Below, piece by piece: positions 55,248-63,997 of a DNA stretch of 64,000 nucleotides. Source of the stretch: CADEEN01 sp040384625 (lineage in GTDB: Bacteria > Pseudomonadota > Gammaproteobacteria > Burkholderiales > Burkholderiaceae_C); the NCBI GenBank assembly GCA_040384625.1, contig JAZKIW010000048.1, forward strand, positions 44,250-108,249, read 5' to 3'. Within the stretch, counting starts at the first letter, position 1, and the number at the start of each line of letters is the position of its first letter. The translations under genes were made by a program, and so were the position numbers. The notes beneath the pieces were generated by a model. It saw only the letters and a list, made by a program, of their open reading frames with translations. It had not been told where the DNA came from and ran no database searches.

Positions 55248-56738
55248 TCAATCGTTAAACCAGTGCGCGCGCGCCTGCATGATCAAAGTCTTGGCCTGGG
55301 CGTCGTCCATGCCCGTCATTTCGGTCAACTCGTCGACGGCCAGATCGGCCAGATCGTCGCGGGTGTGGATGCCGCCTTCAGCGAGCTTGCCGATCAGCTC
55401 GGGCAACAGGCCCTTGCCGTCGACTTCCAGGTCGCGCAGGTCCTGGGACACCTCTTCGACGCTCTCTTCCTTGGCGATTTCCATCGTCAGCAAGGCGTCC
55501 TTGGCACGCGTGCGCAGTTCGTTCACGGTGTCTTCGTCGAAGCTCTCGATTTCGAGCATTTCCTGCATGGGCACGTAGGCCACTTCTTCGAGGCTGGTGA
55601 AGCCCTCGGCGATCAGGATGTCTGCAACTTCGGCATCGACGTCGAGCTTGTCGACGAACAACTTGCGCACCGAATCCGACTCCAGCGCGTGCTTGGCGGT
55701 TGACTCCTCGGCGGTCATGATGTTGATGCGCCAGCCGGTCAGATCAGAGGCCAGGCGAACGTTCTGCCCGCCACGGCCGATAGCGATCGCCAGGTTTTCC
55801 TCGTCGACGACCACGTCCATCGCATGGCGCTCTTCGTCGACGACGATCGACTGCACGTTGGCCGGCGCCAGCGCGCCGATCACGAACTGTGCCGGGTCTT
55901 CCGACCAGAGCACGATGTCGACGCGCTCGCCAGCGAGTTCGTTGGTGACCGCGGTGACGCGCGAACCACGCACACCGACACAGGTGCCGATCGGGTCGAC
56001 TCGCTTGTCGTAGGAGACGACCGCGATCTTGGCGCGCGAGCCGGCGTCACGCGCGCAACTCTTGATCTCCAGCAGGCCTTGCTCCATTTCAGGCACTTCT
56101 TGCGCGAACAGCTCCATCATGAAACCCGGCGCAGACCGCGACAGCATGATCTGCGGACCGCGGATGGTGTCGTCGATGCCGCTGATGAAAGCGCGCACCC
56201 GGTCGCCTGAGCGCAGGTTCTCTTTCGGGATCATCTCGCTGCGCTTCAGGCGCCCCTCGACGCGTCCGCTCTCGACGATGATGTCGCCCTTGTCCAGGCG
56301 CTTGACGGTGCCGACCATGATCTTCTCGCCGCGCGACATGAAGTCGTTCAGCAGTTGTTCGCGTTCGGCGTCGCGGATCTTCTGCAGGATCACCTGTTTG
56401 GCCGCCTGCGCACCGATGCGGCCGATGGTCAGCGACTCGATCGGCTCTTCGATGTGGTCGTCGACTTCGATGTCGGCGATCTGCTCCTGGGCTTCGAAGA
56501 GCAGGATCTCGGCGTCGGGGATCTGCAGCCCGGCTTCGTTGGCCACCACGTGCCAACGACGGAAGGTTTCGTAGTCACCGGTCTCGCGGTCAACTGAGAC
56601 GCGGATGTCGACCTCGCCGCCCTGCAGCTTCTTGGTCGCTGAAGCCAACGCAGCCTCGACGGCACCGAACACGACTTCGCGCTCCACGCTCTTCTCGCGC
56701 GAGATTGCATCGACCAGCATCAACATTTCGCGGTTCAT
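55248..56738 (-). CDS. nusA: Transcription termination/antitermination factor NusA
   Basis: RNA polymerase-binding factor for pausing, termination and antitermination, 496 residues. The N-terminal domain (1-135) is followed by an S1 domain (VGTVKRLDKGDIIVE), two KH domains (VGVRGSRV and IAIGRGGQNV) and two C-terminal acidic repeats, as in E. coli. GGAGAG before the ATG is a good ribosome site. Second gene of the rimP operon, 7 bases after rimP. In E. coli NusA controls its own operon through leader terminators, which matters for the terminator seen upstream here. Confidence 0.97.
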   Translation of the reverse strand: MNREMLMLVDAISREKSVEREVVFGAVEAALASATKKLQGGEVDIRVSVDRETGDYETFRRWHVVANEAGLQIPDAEILLFEAQEQIADIEVDDHIEEPIESLTIGRIGAQAAKQVILQKIRDAEREQLLNDFMSRGEKIMVGTVKRLDKGDIIVESGRVEGRLKRSEMIPKENLRSGDRVRAFISGIDDTIRGPQIMLSRSAPGFMMELFAQEVPEMEQGLLEIKSCARDAGSRAKIAVVSYDKRVDPIGTCVGVRGSRVTAVTNELAGERVDIVLWSEDPAQFVIGALAPANVQSIVVDEERHAMDVVVDEENLAIAIGRGGQNVRLASDLTGWRINIMTAEESTAKHALESDSVRKLFVDKLDVDAEVADILIAEGFTSLEEVAYVPMQEMLEIESFDEDTVNELRTRAKDALLTMEIAKEESVEEVSQDLRDLEVDGKGLLPELIGKLAEGGIHTRDDLADLAVDELTEMTGMDDAQAKTLIMQARAHWFND

Positions 56739-56745
56739 TCTTGTC

Positions 56746-57294
56746 TCACTCTCCGTCGTGCGCAGCGACCGCTTGCGTCAACGCCGGCACGGCCGGCTTG
56801 ATGCGGGCCTTGCCCTTGAAATCCACCACCGGAACGAGATGCGCTTCACGCACTTCGTCCAGCACAAAATCGAGCGCCTGCGCGGCCGGCCCCTTCGTCT
56901 TGGCAGGCACTTCGACGCGCCAGCCGCCATCCCGCGCCACCAGCACACCCTCGAACTTCTTGCGCCCTGCGAGCGGCAGCTTCAGCGTCAAGGCAATCGT
57001 CGAGCCGGCAAAGCGGACGTAGTCGGCCTCACGCTTCAGCGGCCGGTCCAGGCCGGGGGAAGACACCTCGAGGCGGCTGTAGTCGCACTCCTCGACCTCA
57101 AGCACGTACTGCAATTGACGTGTCACCGCTTCGCAGTCCTCGACCGTCACCGACTCTGATTCGCCGGTCGGATACACCGTGCCCGGCACGCGGTCGATGA
57201 ACACGCGCAGCAGACCACCCCCCGAGCGTTCGAGGTCGACCAGTTCATAGCCCAGGCCGGCAACGGTGCGTTGGGTGGCGTCCTGCCAGTTCAT
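56746..57294 (-). CDS. rimP: Ribosome maturation factor RimP
   Basis: Small-subunit assembly factor of 182 residues. Typical segments are GYELVDLE near the start and VSSPGLDRPLK around residue 90. The ATG at 57294 is favoured; a TTG at 57324 would add 10 residues but falls at the end of a terminator T-tract. No Shine-Dalgarno sequence is seen before the ATG. It is the first gene of rimP-nusA-infB-rbfA-truB and is preceded by an intrinsic terminator rather than by a tRNA. Confidence 0.95.
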   Translation of the reverse strand: MNWQDATQRTVAGLGYELVDLERSGGGLLRVFIDRVPGTVYPTGESESVTVEDCEAVTRQLQYVLEVEECDYSRLEVSSPGLDRPLKREADYVRFAGSTIALTLKLPLAGRKKFEGVLVARDGGWRVEVPAKTKGPAAQALDFVLDEVREAHLVPVVDFKGKARIKPAVPALTQAVAAHDGE

Positions 57295-57322
57295 GCGCGA
57301 AAGAGTGGGAAAGCGATCAAGC

Positions 57323-57351
57323 AAAAAAAATGGGCTGGAAGAATCCGCCCA
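57323..57351 (-). terminator. Rho-independent terminator/attenuator in the rimP leader
   Basis: On the minus strand the order is TGGGC, GGA, a 4-base loop TTCT, TCC, one bulged A, GCCCA, then eight T residues (plus-strand A-run 57323-57330). The stem is 8 bp with one bulge. This is a textbook intrinsic terminator, and it ends only 28 bases before the rimP ATG with no minus-strand gene upstream of it. It therefore lies in the leader of the rimP-nusA-infB operon and is best read as an attenuator, in line with NusA autoregulation known in E. coli. The 180-base rimP/fabI gap otherwise holds only the two promoters. Confidence 0.75.
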
Positions 57352-57474
57352 CAGGGTAATTCGGGGTTTTCAGCGAAACGTGGATTGTACTCTGCAAGAG
57401 GCGTACCGGCAACAGGCGGCCTTGCCCGCGTGCCAGAATCGCCGCCTCGCTTTTGTCTTCCCCCGGAGTGTTCC

Positions 57475-58254
57475 ATGGGCTTTCTCGCCGGCAAGCGCCT
57501 CTTGATCACCGGAGTGCTGAACAACCGCTCGATCGCCTATGGCATCGCCCGCGCCTGCCACCGGGAAGGGGCCGAACTGGCGTTCAGCTACCAGGGCGAG
57601 CGCTTCAAGGACCGCATCACCGAGTTCGCGGCCGACTTCGGCTCGAAGCTCGTCTATGAATGCGACGTCGCCGACGATGCCCAGATCGAACGCCTGTTCG
57701 CCCAATTGGGCGAGTCCTGGGACCAGTTCGATGGTTTCGTCCATGCCATCGCCTTCGCGCCGCGCGAGGCCATCGCTGGCGATTTCCTGGACGGGTTCAC
57801 GCGCGAAAACTTCCGCGTCGCTCACGAAGTCTCCGCCTACAGCTTTCCGGCTATGGCCAAGGCCGCCCTGCCCCGCCTGCGCCCAGGTGCCGCGCTGTTG
57901 ACGCTCAGCTACCTGGGCGCCGTGCGCTACGTTCCCAACTACAACCTGATGGGCCTGGCCAAGGCCTCGCTGGAGTCGAGCGTGCGCTTCCTGGCGCAGA
58001 GCCTGGGTGCCCGCGGCGTGCGCGTCAACGGCATTTCGGCCGGCCCGATCAAGACCCTGGCTGCCTCGGGCATCAAGGACTTCGGCAAGTTGCAGGCCGA
58101 GTTCGCGGCCACTGCCCCCATCCGCCGCACGGTGACGATCGACGACGTCGGCAACGCGGCCGCCTTCCTGTTGTCGGACTTGGCGGCCGGCATCAGCGCC
58201 GAAATCACCTACGTCGACGGTGGGTTCAGCCAGGTCATGGGCGGGCCAGGCTGA
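57475..58254 (+). CDS. fabI: Enoyl-[acyl-carrier-protein] reductase (NADH)
   Basis: Catalyses the last reduction of each fatty-acid elongation cycle. The 259-residue protein has the FabI cofactor start GKRLLITGVLNNRSIAYGIA and the active-site motif YNLMGLAKASLE (Tyr and Lys spaced by six). ATG 57475 follows CGGAG in a short leader with a -10-like CAGAAT near 57435. It diverges from rimP. Its 3' end overlaps the FAD oxidoreductase gene by 20 bases. FabI is the triclosan target (family knowledge). Confidence 0.96.
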   Translation: MGFLAGKRLLITGVLNNRSIAYGIARACHREGAELAFSYQGERFKDRITEFAADFGSKLVYECDVADDAQIERLFAQLGESWDQFDGFVHAIAFAPREAIAGDFLDGFTRENFRVAHEVSAYSFPAMAKAALPRLRPGAALLTLSYLGAVRYVPNYNLMGLAKASLESSVRFLAQSLGARGVRVNGISAGPIKTLAASGIKDFGKLQAEFAATAPIRRTVTIDDVGNAAAFLLSDLAAGISAEITYVDGGFSQVMGGPG

Positions 58255-59893
58255 GCAAGTTCGCGCCGAGGGCCTCGGCCACTTCGATGCCGTCGACGCC
58301 TGCCGACATGATGCCGCCGGCGTACCCCGCGCCCTCGCCCGCCGGGTACAGGCCCTTCACGTTCAGACTCTGGAAATCCTTGCCGCGGGTGATGCGCAGC
58401 GGCGACGAGGTGCGGGTCTCGACGCCAGTCAGCACCGCGTCGGCCATTGCAAACCCCTGAATCTGGCGCTCGAAGGCCGGCAGAGCCTCACGGATCGCGG
58501 CGATCGCGTAGTCCGGCAGGCTCGGCCGGCCGGGTTCGGCCAGATCGGTCATGCGCACGCCAGGCTTGTAGGACGGCAGAACGGCGCCGAGCGCGACACT
58601 GGGTCGCCCCTTGATGAAGTCGCCGACCAGCTGGCCGGGCGCCACATAGCCACCGCCACCCAGGACGTAGGCGCGGGCCTCCCAGTGGCGCTGGAACGCC
58701 ATGCCGTCGAGCGGGCTCACCGGGCCGTCGAGGCGGCCGTCCTGCCGGTAGTCCTGCGGCGCAATGCCGACGACGATGCCGGCATTGGCGTTGCGCTCAT
58801 TGCGCGAGTACTGGCTCATGCCATTCGTGACGACGCGCTCCACCTCGGAGGTCGCCGCGACCACGGTGCCTCCAGGGCACATGCAGAAGCTGTAGACCGA
58901 GCGCCCATTGCTGGCGTGGTGCACCAGCTTGTAGTCGGCCGCACCCAGAACCGGATGACCCGCGCTGGGGCCGAAGCGCGCACGGTCGATCAGACCCTGC
59001 GGATGCTCGACGCGGTAGCCGATCGAGAACGGCTTCGCCTCCATGAACACGCCGCGCTCGTGCAACATCTGGAACGTGTCACGCGCACTGTGGCCGAGCG
59101 CGAGCACCACATGGTCGGCGCGCAACTGCTCTCCGGAGGCCAACGTCACGCCACGGAGGCAGCCGTCCTCGATGCACACATCTGTCACGCGCTGCTGGAA
59201 GCGGATCTCGCCGCCCAGCGCTTCGATGTCGACCCGCATCCTCTCGACCATGCCGACCAGACGGAAGGTGCCGATGTGCGGTTTGGCGACGAAGAGGATT
59301 TCCTCCGGCGCACCGGCCTTGACGAACTCCGTCAGCACCTTGCGCGTCAGGTGGCGCGGGTCGCTGATCTGGCTCCACAGCTTGCCGTCCGAGAACGTAC
59401 CCGCACCGCCCTCGCCGAACTGCACGTTCGACTCCGGTTCCAGCACACCCTTTCGCCATAGGCCCCAAGTGTCCTGGGTGCGCTCGCGCACAGCCTTGCC
59501 ACGCTCGAGCACGATCGGCCGCAGTCCCATCTGCGCCAAGACCAGGGCGGCGAACAGGCCGCAAGGGCCGAAGCCGACCACCAAGGGGCGCGGCCGAGCG
59601 TCGGCCCGGAAGTCGGACGGCGCATGGCCGACAAGGCGGTAGCTGGTGTCGGGCGCTAGTCGGACATGGCGATCGTGGCCGAGACGCGCCAACACTTGTG
59701 CCTCAGCAGCGACCTCGCAGTCGACCGTGTAGATAAGCTGGATCGCCGACTTCTTGCGCGCGTCGTACGCACGCCTGAAGACGGTCAGCGCGCCCAGTTC
59801 GACATCGCGGATGCCCAGGCGCGCAACGACGGCCGGGCGTAATGCCCCTGCATCGTGTTCGAGCGGCAGGCGCAGTTCGGTGACTCGCAGCAT
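58235..59893 (-). CDS. FAD-dependent oxidoreductase (COG2509-like)
   Basis: A 552-residue flavoprotein. An N-terminal extension of about 95 residues precedes the FAD-binding motif GFGPCGLFAALVLAQ near residue 107. GGAGTFSDGKL, the second FAD segment and AGEGAGYAGGIMSAGVDG near the C-terminus match the COG2509 group of uncharacterised dehydrogenases. The reaction is unknown. Only a 21-base gap separates it from the small basic protein gene upstream, so the two may be cotranscribed. Confidence 0.87.
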   Translation of the reverse strand: MLRVTELRLPLEHDAGALRPAVVARLGIRDVELGALTVFRRAYDARKKSAIQLIYTVDCEVAAEAQVLARLGHDRHVRLAPDTSYRLVGHAPSDFRADARPRPLVVGFGPCGLFAALVLAQMGLRPIVLERGKAVRERTQDTWGLWRKGVLEPESNVQFGEGGAGTFSDGKLWSQISDPRHLTRKVLTEFVKAGAPEEILFVAKPHIGTFRLVGMVERMRVDIEALGGEIRFQQRVTDVCIEDGCLRGVTLASGEQLRADHVVLALGHSARDTFQMLHERGVFMEAKPFSIGYRVEHPQGLIDRARFGPSAGHPVLGAADYKLVHHASNGRSVYSFCMCPGGTVVAATSEVERVVTNGMSQYSRNERNANAGIVVGIAPQDYRQDGRLDGPVSPLDGMAFQRHWEARAYVLGGGGYVAPGQLVGDFIKGRPSVALGAVLPSYKPGVRMTDLAEPGRPSLPDYAIAAIREALPAFERQIQGFAMADAVLTGVETRTSSPLRITRGKDFQSLNVKGLYPAGEGAGYAGGIMSAGVDGIEVAEALGANLLSLARP

Positions 59894-59914
59894 GCGCTGC
59901 GCCGCGAAGGAAGT

Positions 59915-60082
59915 TCAGCCGCCCTTCTTGGGCCGCTTTCCCGGGTTCTTCTTGCTGCGCGTGTGGGAACCGCGTTCGAGGCTGACCTTCTGACCCTTGC
60001 CGGTGGTGAATGCCACGCCGGGAGGCGCGGCGGGGCGCGGGGTGGCCTTGCGGTCGGCTTCGGTCTTGATCTTGTTGCCCAT
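59915..60082 (-). CDS. Small basic protein of unknown function
   Basis: A 55-residue, strongly basic protein. It starts MGNKIKTEADRK, contains a proline-rich middle and ends KKNPGKRPKKGG. ATG 60082 follows GAGAG; an open frame continues 17 codons upstream but lacks this character. No domain, membrane segment or cysteine is seen. The lysine/arginine/glycine tail suggests nucleic-acid or ribosome binding. It lies between the decarboxylase and FAD oxidoreductase genes on the same strand. A real small gene is likely but not certain. Confidence 0.6.
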   Translation of the reverse strand: MGNKIKTEADRKATPRPAAPPGVAFTTGKGQKVSLERGSHTRSKKNPGKRPKKGG

Positions 60083-60138
60083 GGTGCTCTCGATGATTGG
60101 TGAATTGCAAACGAAGGGCGAATTAGGCCACAAGCGCC

Positions 60139-62403
60139 TTAGACCTTCACGCAGTCGACGTAGTAGCGCTTGCTGCCGTCGGGGCCGGCCGCCTCGTCCT
60201 GCACGAGGCCGTGCACGTCGGTGTCGAAGCCTGGGAAGCGCTGGTTGAACTCGCGCGTGAAGCGCAAGTAGTCGACGATCTTCTTGTTGAAGCGCTCACC
60301 CGGAATCAGCAGCGGAATGCCCGGCGGGTATGGCGTCAGCAGGGTGGTCGTGATGCGGCCTTCGAGCAGATCGATGTCCACGCGCTCGGTGTCGCGGTGG
60401 GCGATGCGGGCATAGGCATCGGCCGGTTTCATGGCCGGGTGCAGGTCCGACAGGTACATCTCGGTCACCAGGCGCGCGATGTCGCCCTTTGCATAGGTCT
60501 CGTGGATGCTCTGGCACAGATCGCGTAGGCCCATGCGCTCGTACATCGGGTAGGCAGCGCAGAACTCGGGCAGGATGCGCCACATTGGATGGTTGCGGTC
60601 GTAGTCGTCCTTGAACTGCTGCAACGCTGTCAGCAGGGTGTTCCAGCGGCCCTTGGTGATGCCGATGGTGAACATGATGAAGAGCGAGTACAGGCCCGTC
60701 TTCTCGACAACCACGCCATGTTCGGCCAGGAATTTGGTGACGATCGAGGCCGGAATGCCGGTCTTGGCGAACTTGCCGCTCACGTCCAGGCCCGGCGTGA
60801 TGATCGTGCTCTTGATCGGGTCGAGCATGTTGAAGCCCGGCGCCAGATCGCCGAAGCCATGCCACTTCTCGTTTGCGTTCAGGACCCAGTTGTCGCGGCT
60901 GCCGATGCCTTCCGCCGCCAGCTTCTCTGGTCCCCAGACCTTGAACCACCAGTCCTTGCCGAACTCTTTGTCGACCTTGCGCATCGCGCGGCGGAAGTCC
61001 AGCGCTTCTCGGATGCTCTCCTCCACCAGCGCCGGTCCCCCGGGGGGCTCCATCATCGCCGCTGCGACATCGCAGGACGCGATGATCGCGTACTGTGGCG
61101 AGGTCGACGTGTGCATCAGGTAGGCCTCGTTGAACAGGTGCCGGTCGAGCTTGTTGCGCTCGCTGTCCTGCACCAGCACCTGCGAGGCCTGGCTGATGCC
61201 GGCCAGAAGCTTGTGAGTGCTCTGCGTGGCGTATACCAGGGCGTCCTTGGGTCGCGGGCTGTGTTTGCCCATCGCGTGGTACTGGGCGTAGAACTTGTGA
61301 AATGCCGCATGCGGCAACCAGGCTTCGTCGAAGTGCAGGGTGTCGATCCAGCCGTCGAGCTTCGCCTTGATCGTCTCGGTGTTGTAGAGCACACCGTCGT
61401 AGGTGCTCTGGGTCAGTGTCAGGATCCGCGGCTTGACCTTGCTGGCATCGATGCCGGCCAGCAGCGGGTTGGCGGCGATCTTCTTGCGGATCGTCTCCGG
61501 CGAGAACTCGCTCTCGGGGATCGGCCCGATGATGCCGAAGTGGTTGCGCGTGGGCGTCAGGAACACCGGCACCGCGCCAGTCATGATGATCGAGTGCAGG
61601 ATCGACTTGTGGCAGTTGCGGTCGACCACCACCACGTCGCCCGGCGCCACCGTGTGGTGCCACACCATCTTGTTGCTGGTGCTAGTGCCGTTGGTGACGA
61701 AGAAGCAGTGATCGGCATTGAAGATGCGCGCGGCGTTGCGCTCGCTCTGCGCCACCGGGCCGGTGTGGTCGAGCAGCTGACCGAGTTCCTCGACCGAGTT
61801 GCAGACGTCGGCGCGCAGCATGTTCTCGCCGAAGAACTGGTGGAACATCTGGCCGACCGGACTCTTCAAGAAGGCCACGCCGCCTGAGTGCCCCGGGCAG
61901 TGCCATGAGTACGAACCGTCCTGCGCGTACTCCATCAAGGCCTTGAAGAAGGGCGGCGCCAGGCCGTCGAGGTAGCTCTTGGCTTCGCGGATGATGTGCC
62001 GGGCCACGAACTCCGGCGTGTCCTCGAACATGTGGATGAAGCCGTGCAGCTCACGCAGTATGTCGTTCGGGATGTGTGCCGAGGTCCGCGTCTCGCCGTA
62101 GATGTAGATCGGGATGTCGGCGTTCTTGAAACGTATTTCGGCGATGAACTTGCGCAGGTTGAGCACTGCCGGGTCGAGCTCGGGGCCCGCAGTGAACTCC
62201 TCATCGTCGATCGACAGGATGAAGGCACTGGCCCGGCTCTGCTGCTGCGCGAACTGCGACAGATCGCCATAGCTGGTGGCGCCCAGGACCTCGAAACCTT
62301 CCTTCTCGATCGCTTGCGCCAGCGCACGGATGCCCAGGCCGGAGGTGTTCTCGGAGCGGTAGTCCTCGTCGATGATGACGATCGGGAAGTGAAAGCGCTG
62401 CAT
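60139..62403 (-). CDS. Arginine/lysine/ornithine decarboxylase (PLP, fold III-like large family)
   Basis: A 754-residue decarboxylase of the AdiA/LdcC/SpeF family. An N-terminal wing domain (about 1-130) precedes the PLP domain. The PLP lysine is Lys398 in ATQSTHKLLAG, and LHFDEAWLPH (about 356-365) holds the conserved aspartate. The C-terminal domain ends near 750. The family acts on arginine, lysine or ornithine, and sequence alone does not separate them here. Agmatinase and putrescine genes elsewhere in the window favour arginine (agmatine) or ornithine (putrescine). It is divergent from nfeD across a striking inverted repeat. Confidence 0.92.
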   Translation of the reverse strand: MQRFHFPIVIIDEDYRSENTSGLGIRALAQAIEKEGFEVLGATSYGDLSQFAQQQSRASAFILSIDDEEFTAGPELDPAVLNLRKFIAEIRFKNADIPIYIYGETRTSAHIPNDILRELHGFIHMFEDTPEFVARHIIREAKSYLDGLAPPFFKALMEYAQDGSYSWHCPGHSGGVAFLKSPVGQMFHQFFGENMLRADVCNSVEELGQLLDHTGPVAQSERNAARIFNADHCFFVTNGTSTSNKMVWHHTVAPGDVVVVDRNCHKSILHSIIMTGAVPVFLTPTRNHFGIIGPIPESEFSPETIRKKIAANPLLAGIDASKVKPRILTLTQSTYDGVLYNTETIKAKLDGWIDTLHFDEAWLPHAAFHKFYAQYHAMGKHSPRPKDALVYATQSTHKLLAGISQASQVLVQDSERNKLDRHLFNEAYLMHTSTSPQYAIIASCDVAAAMMEPPGGPALVEESIREALDFRRAMRKVDKEFGKDWWFKVWGPEKLAAEGIGSRDNWVLNANEKWHGFGDLAPGFNMLDPIKSTIITPGLDVSGKFAKTGIPASIVTKFLAEHGVVVEKTGLYSLFIMFTIGITKGRWNTLLTALQQFKDDYDRNHPMWRILPEFCAAYPMYERMGLRDLCQSIHETYAKGDIARLVTEMYLSDLHPAMKPADAYARIAHRDTERVDIDLLEGRITTTLLTPYPPGIPLLIPGERFNKKIVDYLRFTREFNQRFPGFDTDVHGLVQDEAAGPDGSKRYYVDCVKV

Positions 62404-62433
62404 CGTCGGGGCCCAGTCAGGAGGCGCGGAAAA

Positions 62434-62474
62434 GCGCGCAGTGTAGGGCTACGGCAAGTCGATACACTGCGCGC
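62434..62474. promoter_or_regulatory. Perfect 12-bp inverted repeat with symmetric -10 elements (decarboxylase/nfeD)
   Basis: GCGCGCAGTGTA (62434-62445) and TACACTGCGCGC (62463-62474) are perfect complements separated by 17 bases. Each arm contains TACACT read outward, a -10-like hexamer: 62463-62468 towards nfeD and 62445-62440 towards the decarboxylase. The 17-base spacing puts each -10 at the -35 position of the other. The resulting starts, near 62475 and 62433, give short leaders. This looks like a divergent promoter pair and possibly an operator. Experimental support is lacking. Confidence 0.5.
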
Positions 62475-62492
62475 GGACTCAGGGAGCGTTCG

Positions 62493-62942
62493 ATGGACAT
62501 GGGTGCAGCCACTGGCTGGTGGATCGTGGCTGGCGTGCTGGTCGCCGCCGAACTGGCCACCGGCACCTTCTACTTGCTGATGCTGGCCGTCGGTGCCGTG
62601 GCCGCGGCGCTGGGGGCGCATGCCGACATGTCGTTCAACGGCCAGTTGCTGGCTGCCGCGGTGGTCGGCGGCGGCGCAGTCGCGGTGTGGCATCTCAGAC
62701 GCGGCGCGCAGCCTGCTGCCCTGCCGGCGAGTGAGAACCGCGACGTCAACCTCGACATCGGCGAAAGCGTGCATGTCGCAGCCTGGAATGCCGATGGCAG
62801 CGCCCAGGTGCAATACCGTGGCGCTGCCTGGGCCGTCCGTTATGCGGGTACCGGCACGCCGACGCCAGGACCGTTCGTGATCCATGCCGTCGACGGCAAC
62901 CGCTTGCTGTTGCAGCGCGCCCCCACTCCCACCGACTCCTGA
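62493..62942 (+). CDS. NfeD family membrane protein
   Basis: A 149-residue protein with two or three N-terminal transmembrane helices (about residues 8-65) followed by an OB-like soluble domain (about 85-145, with VQYRGAAWAVRY). It matches the short NfeD (YbbK-type) proteins that pair with SPFH proteins. The ATG at 62493 follows GGGAG; Met3 is an alternative start. The SPFH gene begins 11 bases after its stop, which supports a membrane-microdomain role. Confidence 0.88.
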   Translation: MDMGAATGWWIVAGVLVAAELATGTFYLLMLAVGAVAAALGAHADMSFNGQLLAAAVVGGGAVAVWHLRRGAQPAALPASENRDVNLDIGESVHVAAWNADGSAQVQYRGAAWAVRYAGTGTPTPGPFVIHAVDGNRLLLQRAPTPTDS

Positions 62943-62952
62943 AAGCCCTGCC

Positions 62953-63876
62953 ATGGAAGCCGTCTTCATCGTCATCCTGATCATTGCGGCGATCTTCATC
63001 GCCCGCTCGCTCAAGGTTGTGCCGCAGCAGCATGCCTGGGTCGTCGAGCGCCTGGGCAAGTTCCACGCGACCCTCACCCCCGGCCTCAACATCCTGTTCC
63101 CCTTCATCGACCGCGTGGCCTACCGGCACTCGCTGAAGGAGATCCCGCTCGACGTGCCAAGCCAGGTGTGCATCACCAAGGACAACACCCAGCTCACGGT
63201 CGACGGCATCCTGTACTTCCAGGTCACCGACCCGATGCGCGCGAGCTACGGGGCGTCGAACTACATCATCGCCATCACCCAACTAGCGCAGACCACGCTG
63301 CGCAGCGTGATCGGCAAAATGGAGCTCGACAAGACCTTCGAGGAGCGCACCGCGATCAACACCGCGGTGGTGAACGCGCTTGACGAGGCAGCGCTGAACT
63401 GGGGTGTCAAGGTGCTGCGCTACGAGATCAAGGACCTGACACCCCCCGCGGCGATCCTGCACGCAATGCAGGCCCAGATCACCGCCGAGCGCGAAAAGCG
63501 GGCACTGATCGCGGCATCCGAAGGCCGGCGCCAGGAACAGATCAACATCGCCACCGGGGAACGCGAAGCCTTCATCGCCCGCTCTGAGGGCGAGAAGCAG
63601 GCCGAGATCAACAATGCGCAAGGCGAGGCCGCCGCCATCGTCGCCGTGGCCGAAGCGACCGCCGAGGCAATCCGCAAGGTGGCGCAGGCGATCCGCGAGC
63701 CGGGCGGCGAGCAGGCCGTGCAGTTGAAGGTGGCTGAGAAGGCCGTCGAGGCCTACAGTCAGCTCGCGCAGAAGAACAACACCATGATCGTCCCGGGCAA
63801 CATGAGCGAAGTGTCGGGTTTGATCGCCACCGCGATGGCCATCATCAACCGGGGTCCGGCACCTGTCGTCAAATGA
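62953..63876 (+). CDS. SPFH/band 7 family protein (QmcA-like)
   Basis: A 307-residue stomatin-like protein. A single N-terminal helix (about residues 3-18) anchors it in the inner membrane, the SPFH domain spans about 20-180 (VERLGKFHATLTPGLNILFPF), and a coiled-coil region follows with AQITAEREKRALIAASEG. The frame is open upstream to 62884, but ATG 62953 gives the correct N-terminus. It matches QmcA and HflK-like proteins, partners of NfeD in lipid microdomains and protease control. Confidence 0.93.
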   Translation: MEAVFIVILIIAAIFIARSLKVVPQQHAWVVERLGKFHATLTPGLNILFPFIDRVAYRHSLKEIPLDVPSQVCITKDNTQLTVDGILYFQVTDPMRASYGASNYIIAITQLAQTTLRSVIGKMELDKTFEERTAINTAVVNALDEAALNWGVKVLRYEIKDLTPPAAILHAMQAQITAEREKRALIAASEGRRQEQINIATGEREAFIARSEGEKQAEINNAQGEAAAIVAVAEATAEAIRKVAQAIREPGGEQAVQLKVAEKAVEAYSQLAQKNNTMIVPGNMSEVSGLIATAMAIINRGPAPVVK

Positions 63877-63906
63877 CTGTCAGCTAAGATCGCTTCCGCT
63901 GTCGCC

Positions 63907-63997
63907 GGAGGGATGGATGAGCGGTTTAAGTCGCACGCCTGGAAAGCGTGTGGGGGTTAACAGCCCCCCGCGGGTTCGAATCCCGCTCCCTCCGCCA
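63907..63997 (+). tRNA. tRNA-Ser (GGA anticodon)
   Basis: A 91-base class II tRNA. The acceptor arms GGAGGGA (63907-63913) and TCCCTCC (63987-63993) are fully paired, followed by G and an encoded CCA. The anticodon stem CACGC/GCGTG encloses the loop CTGGAAA with anticodon GGA, read as serine (UCC/UCU). The long variable arm TGGGGGTTAACAGCCCCCC and the T-arm GCGGG-TTCGAAT-CCCGC are typical. It lies 30 bases after the SPFH gene. Confidence 0.97.

Noticed and set aside
57295..57474. A tRNA upstream of rimP, as metY in E. coli
   Set aside because: The gap holds a terminator and promoter-like elements but no cloverleaf or T-arm sequence.
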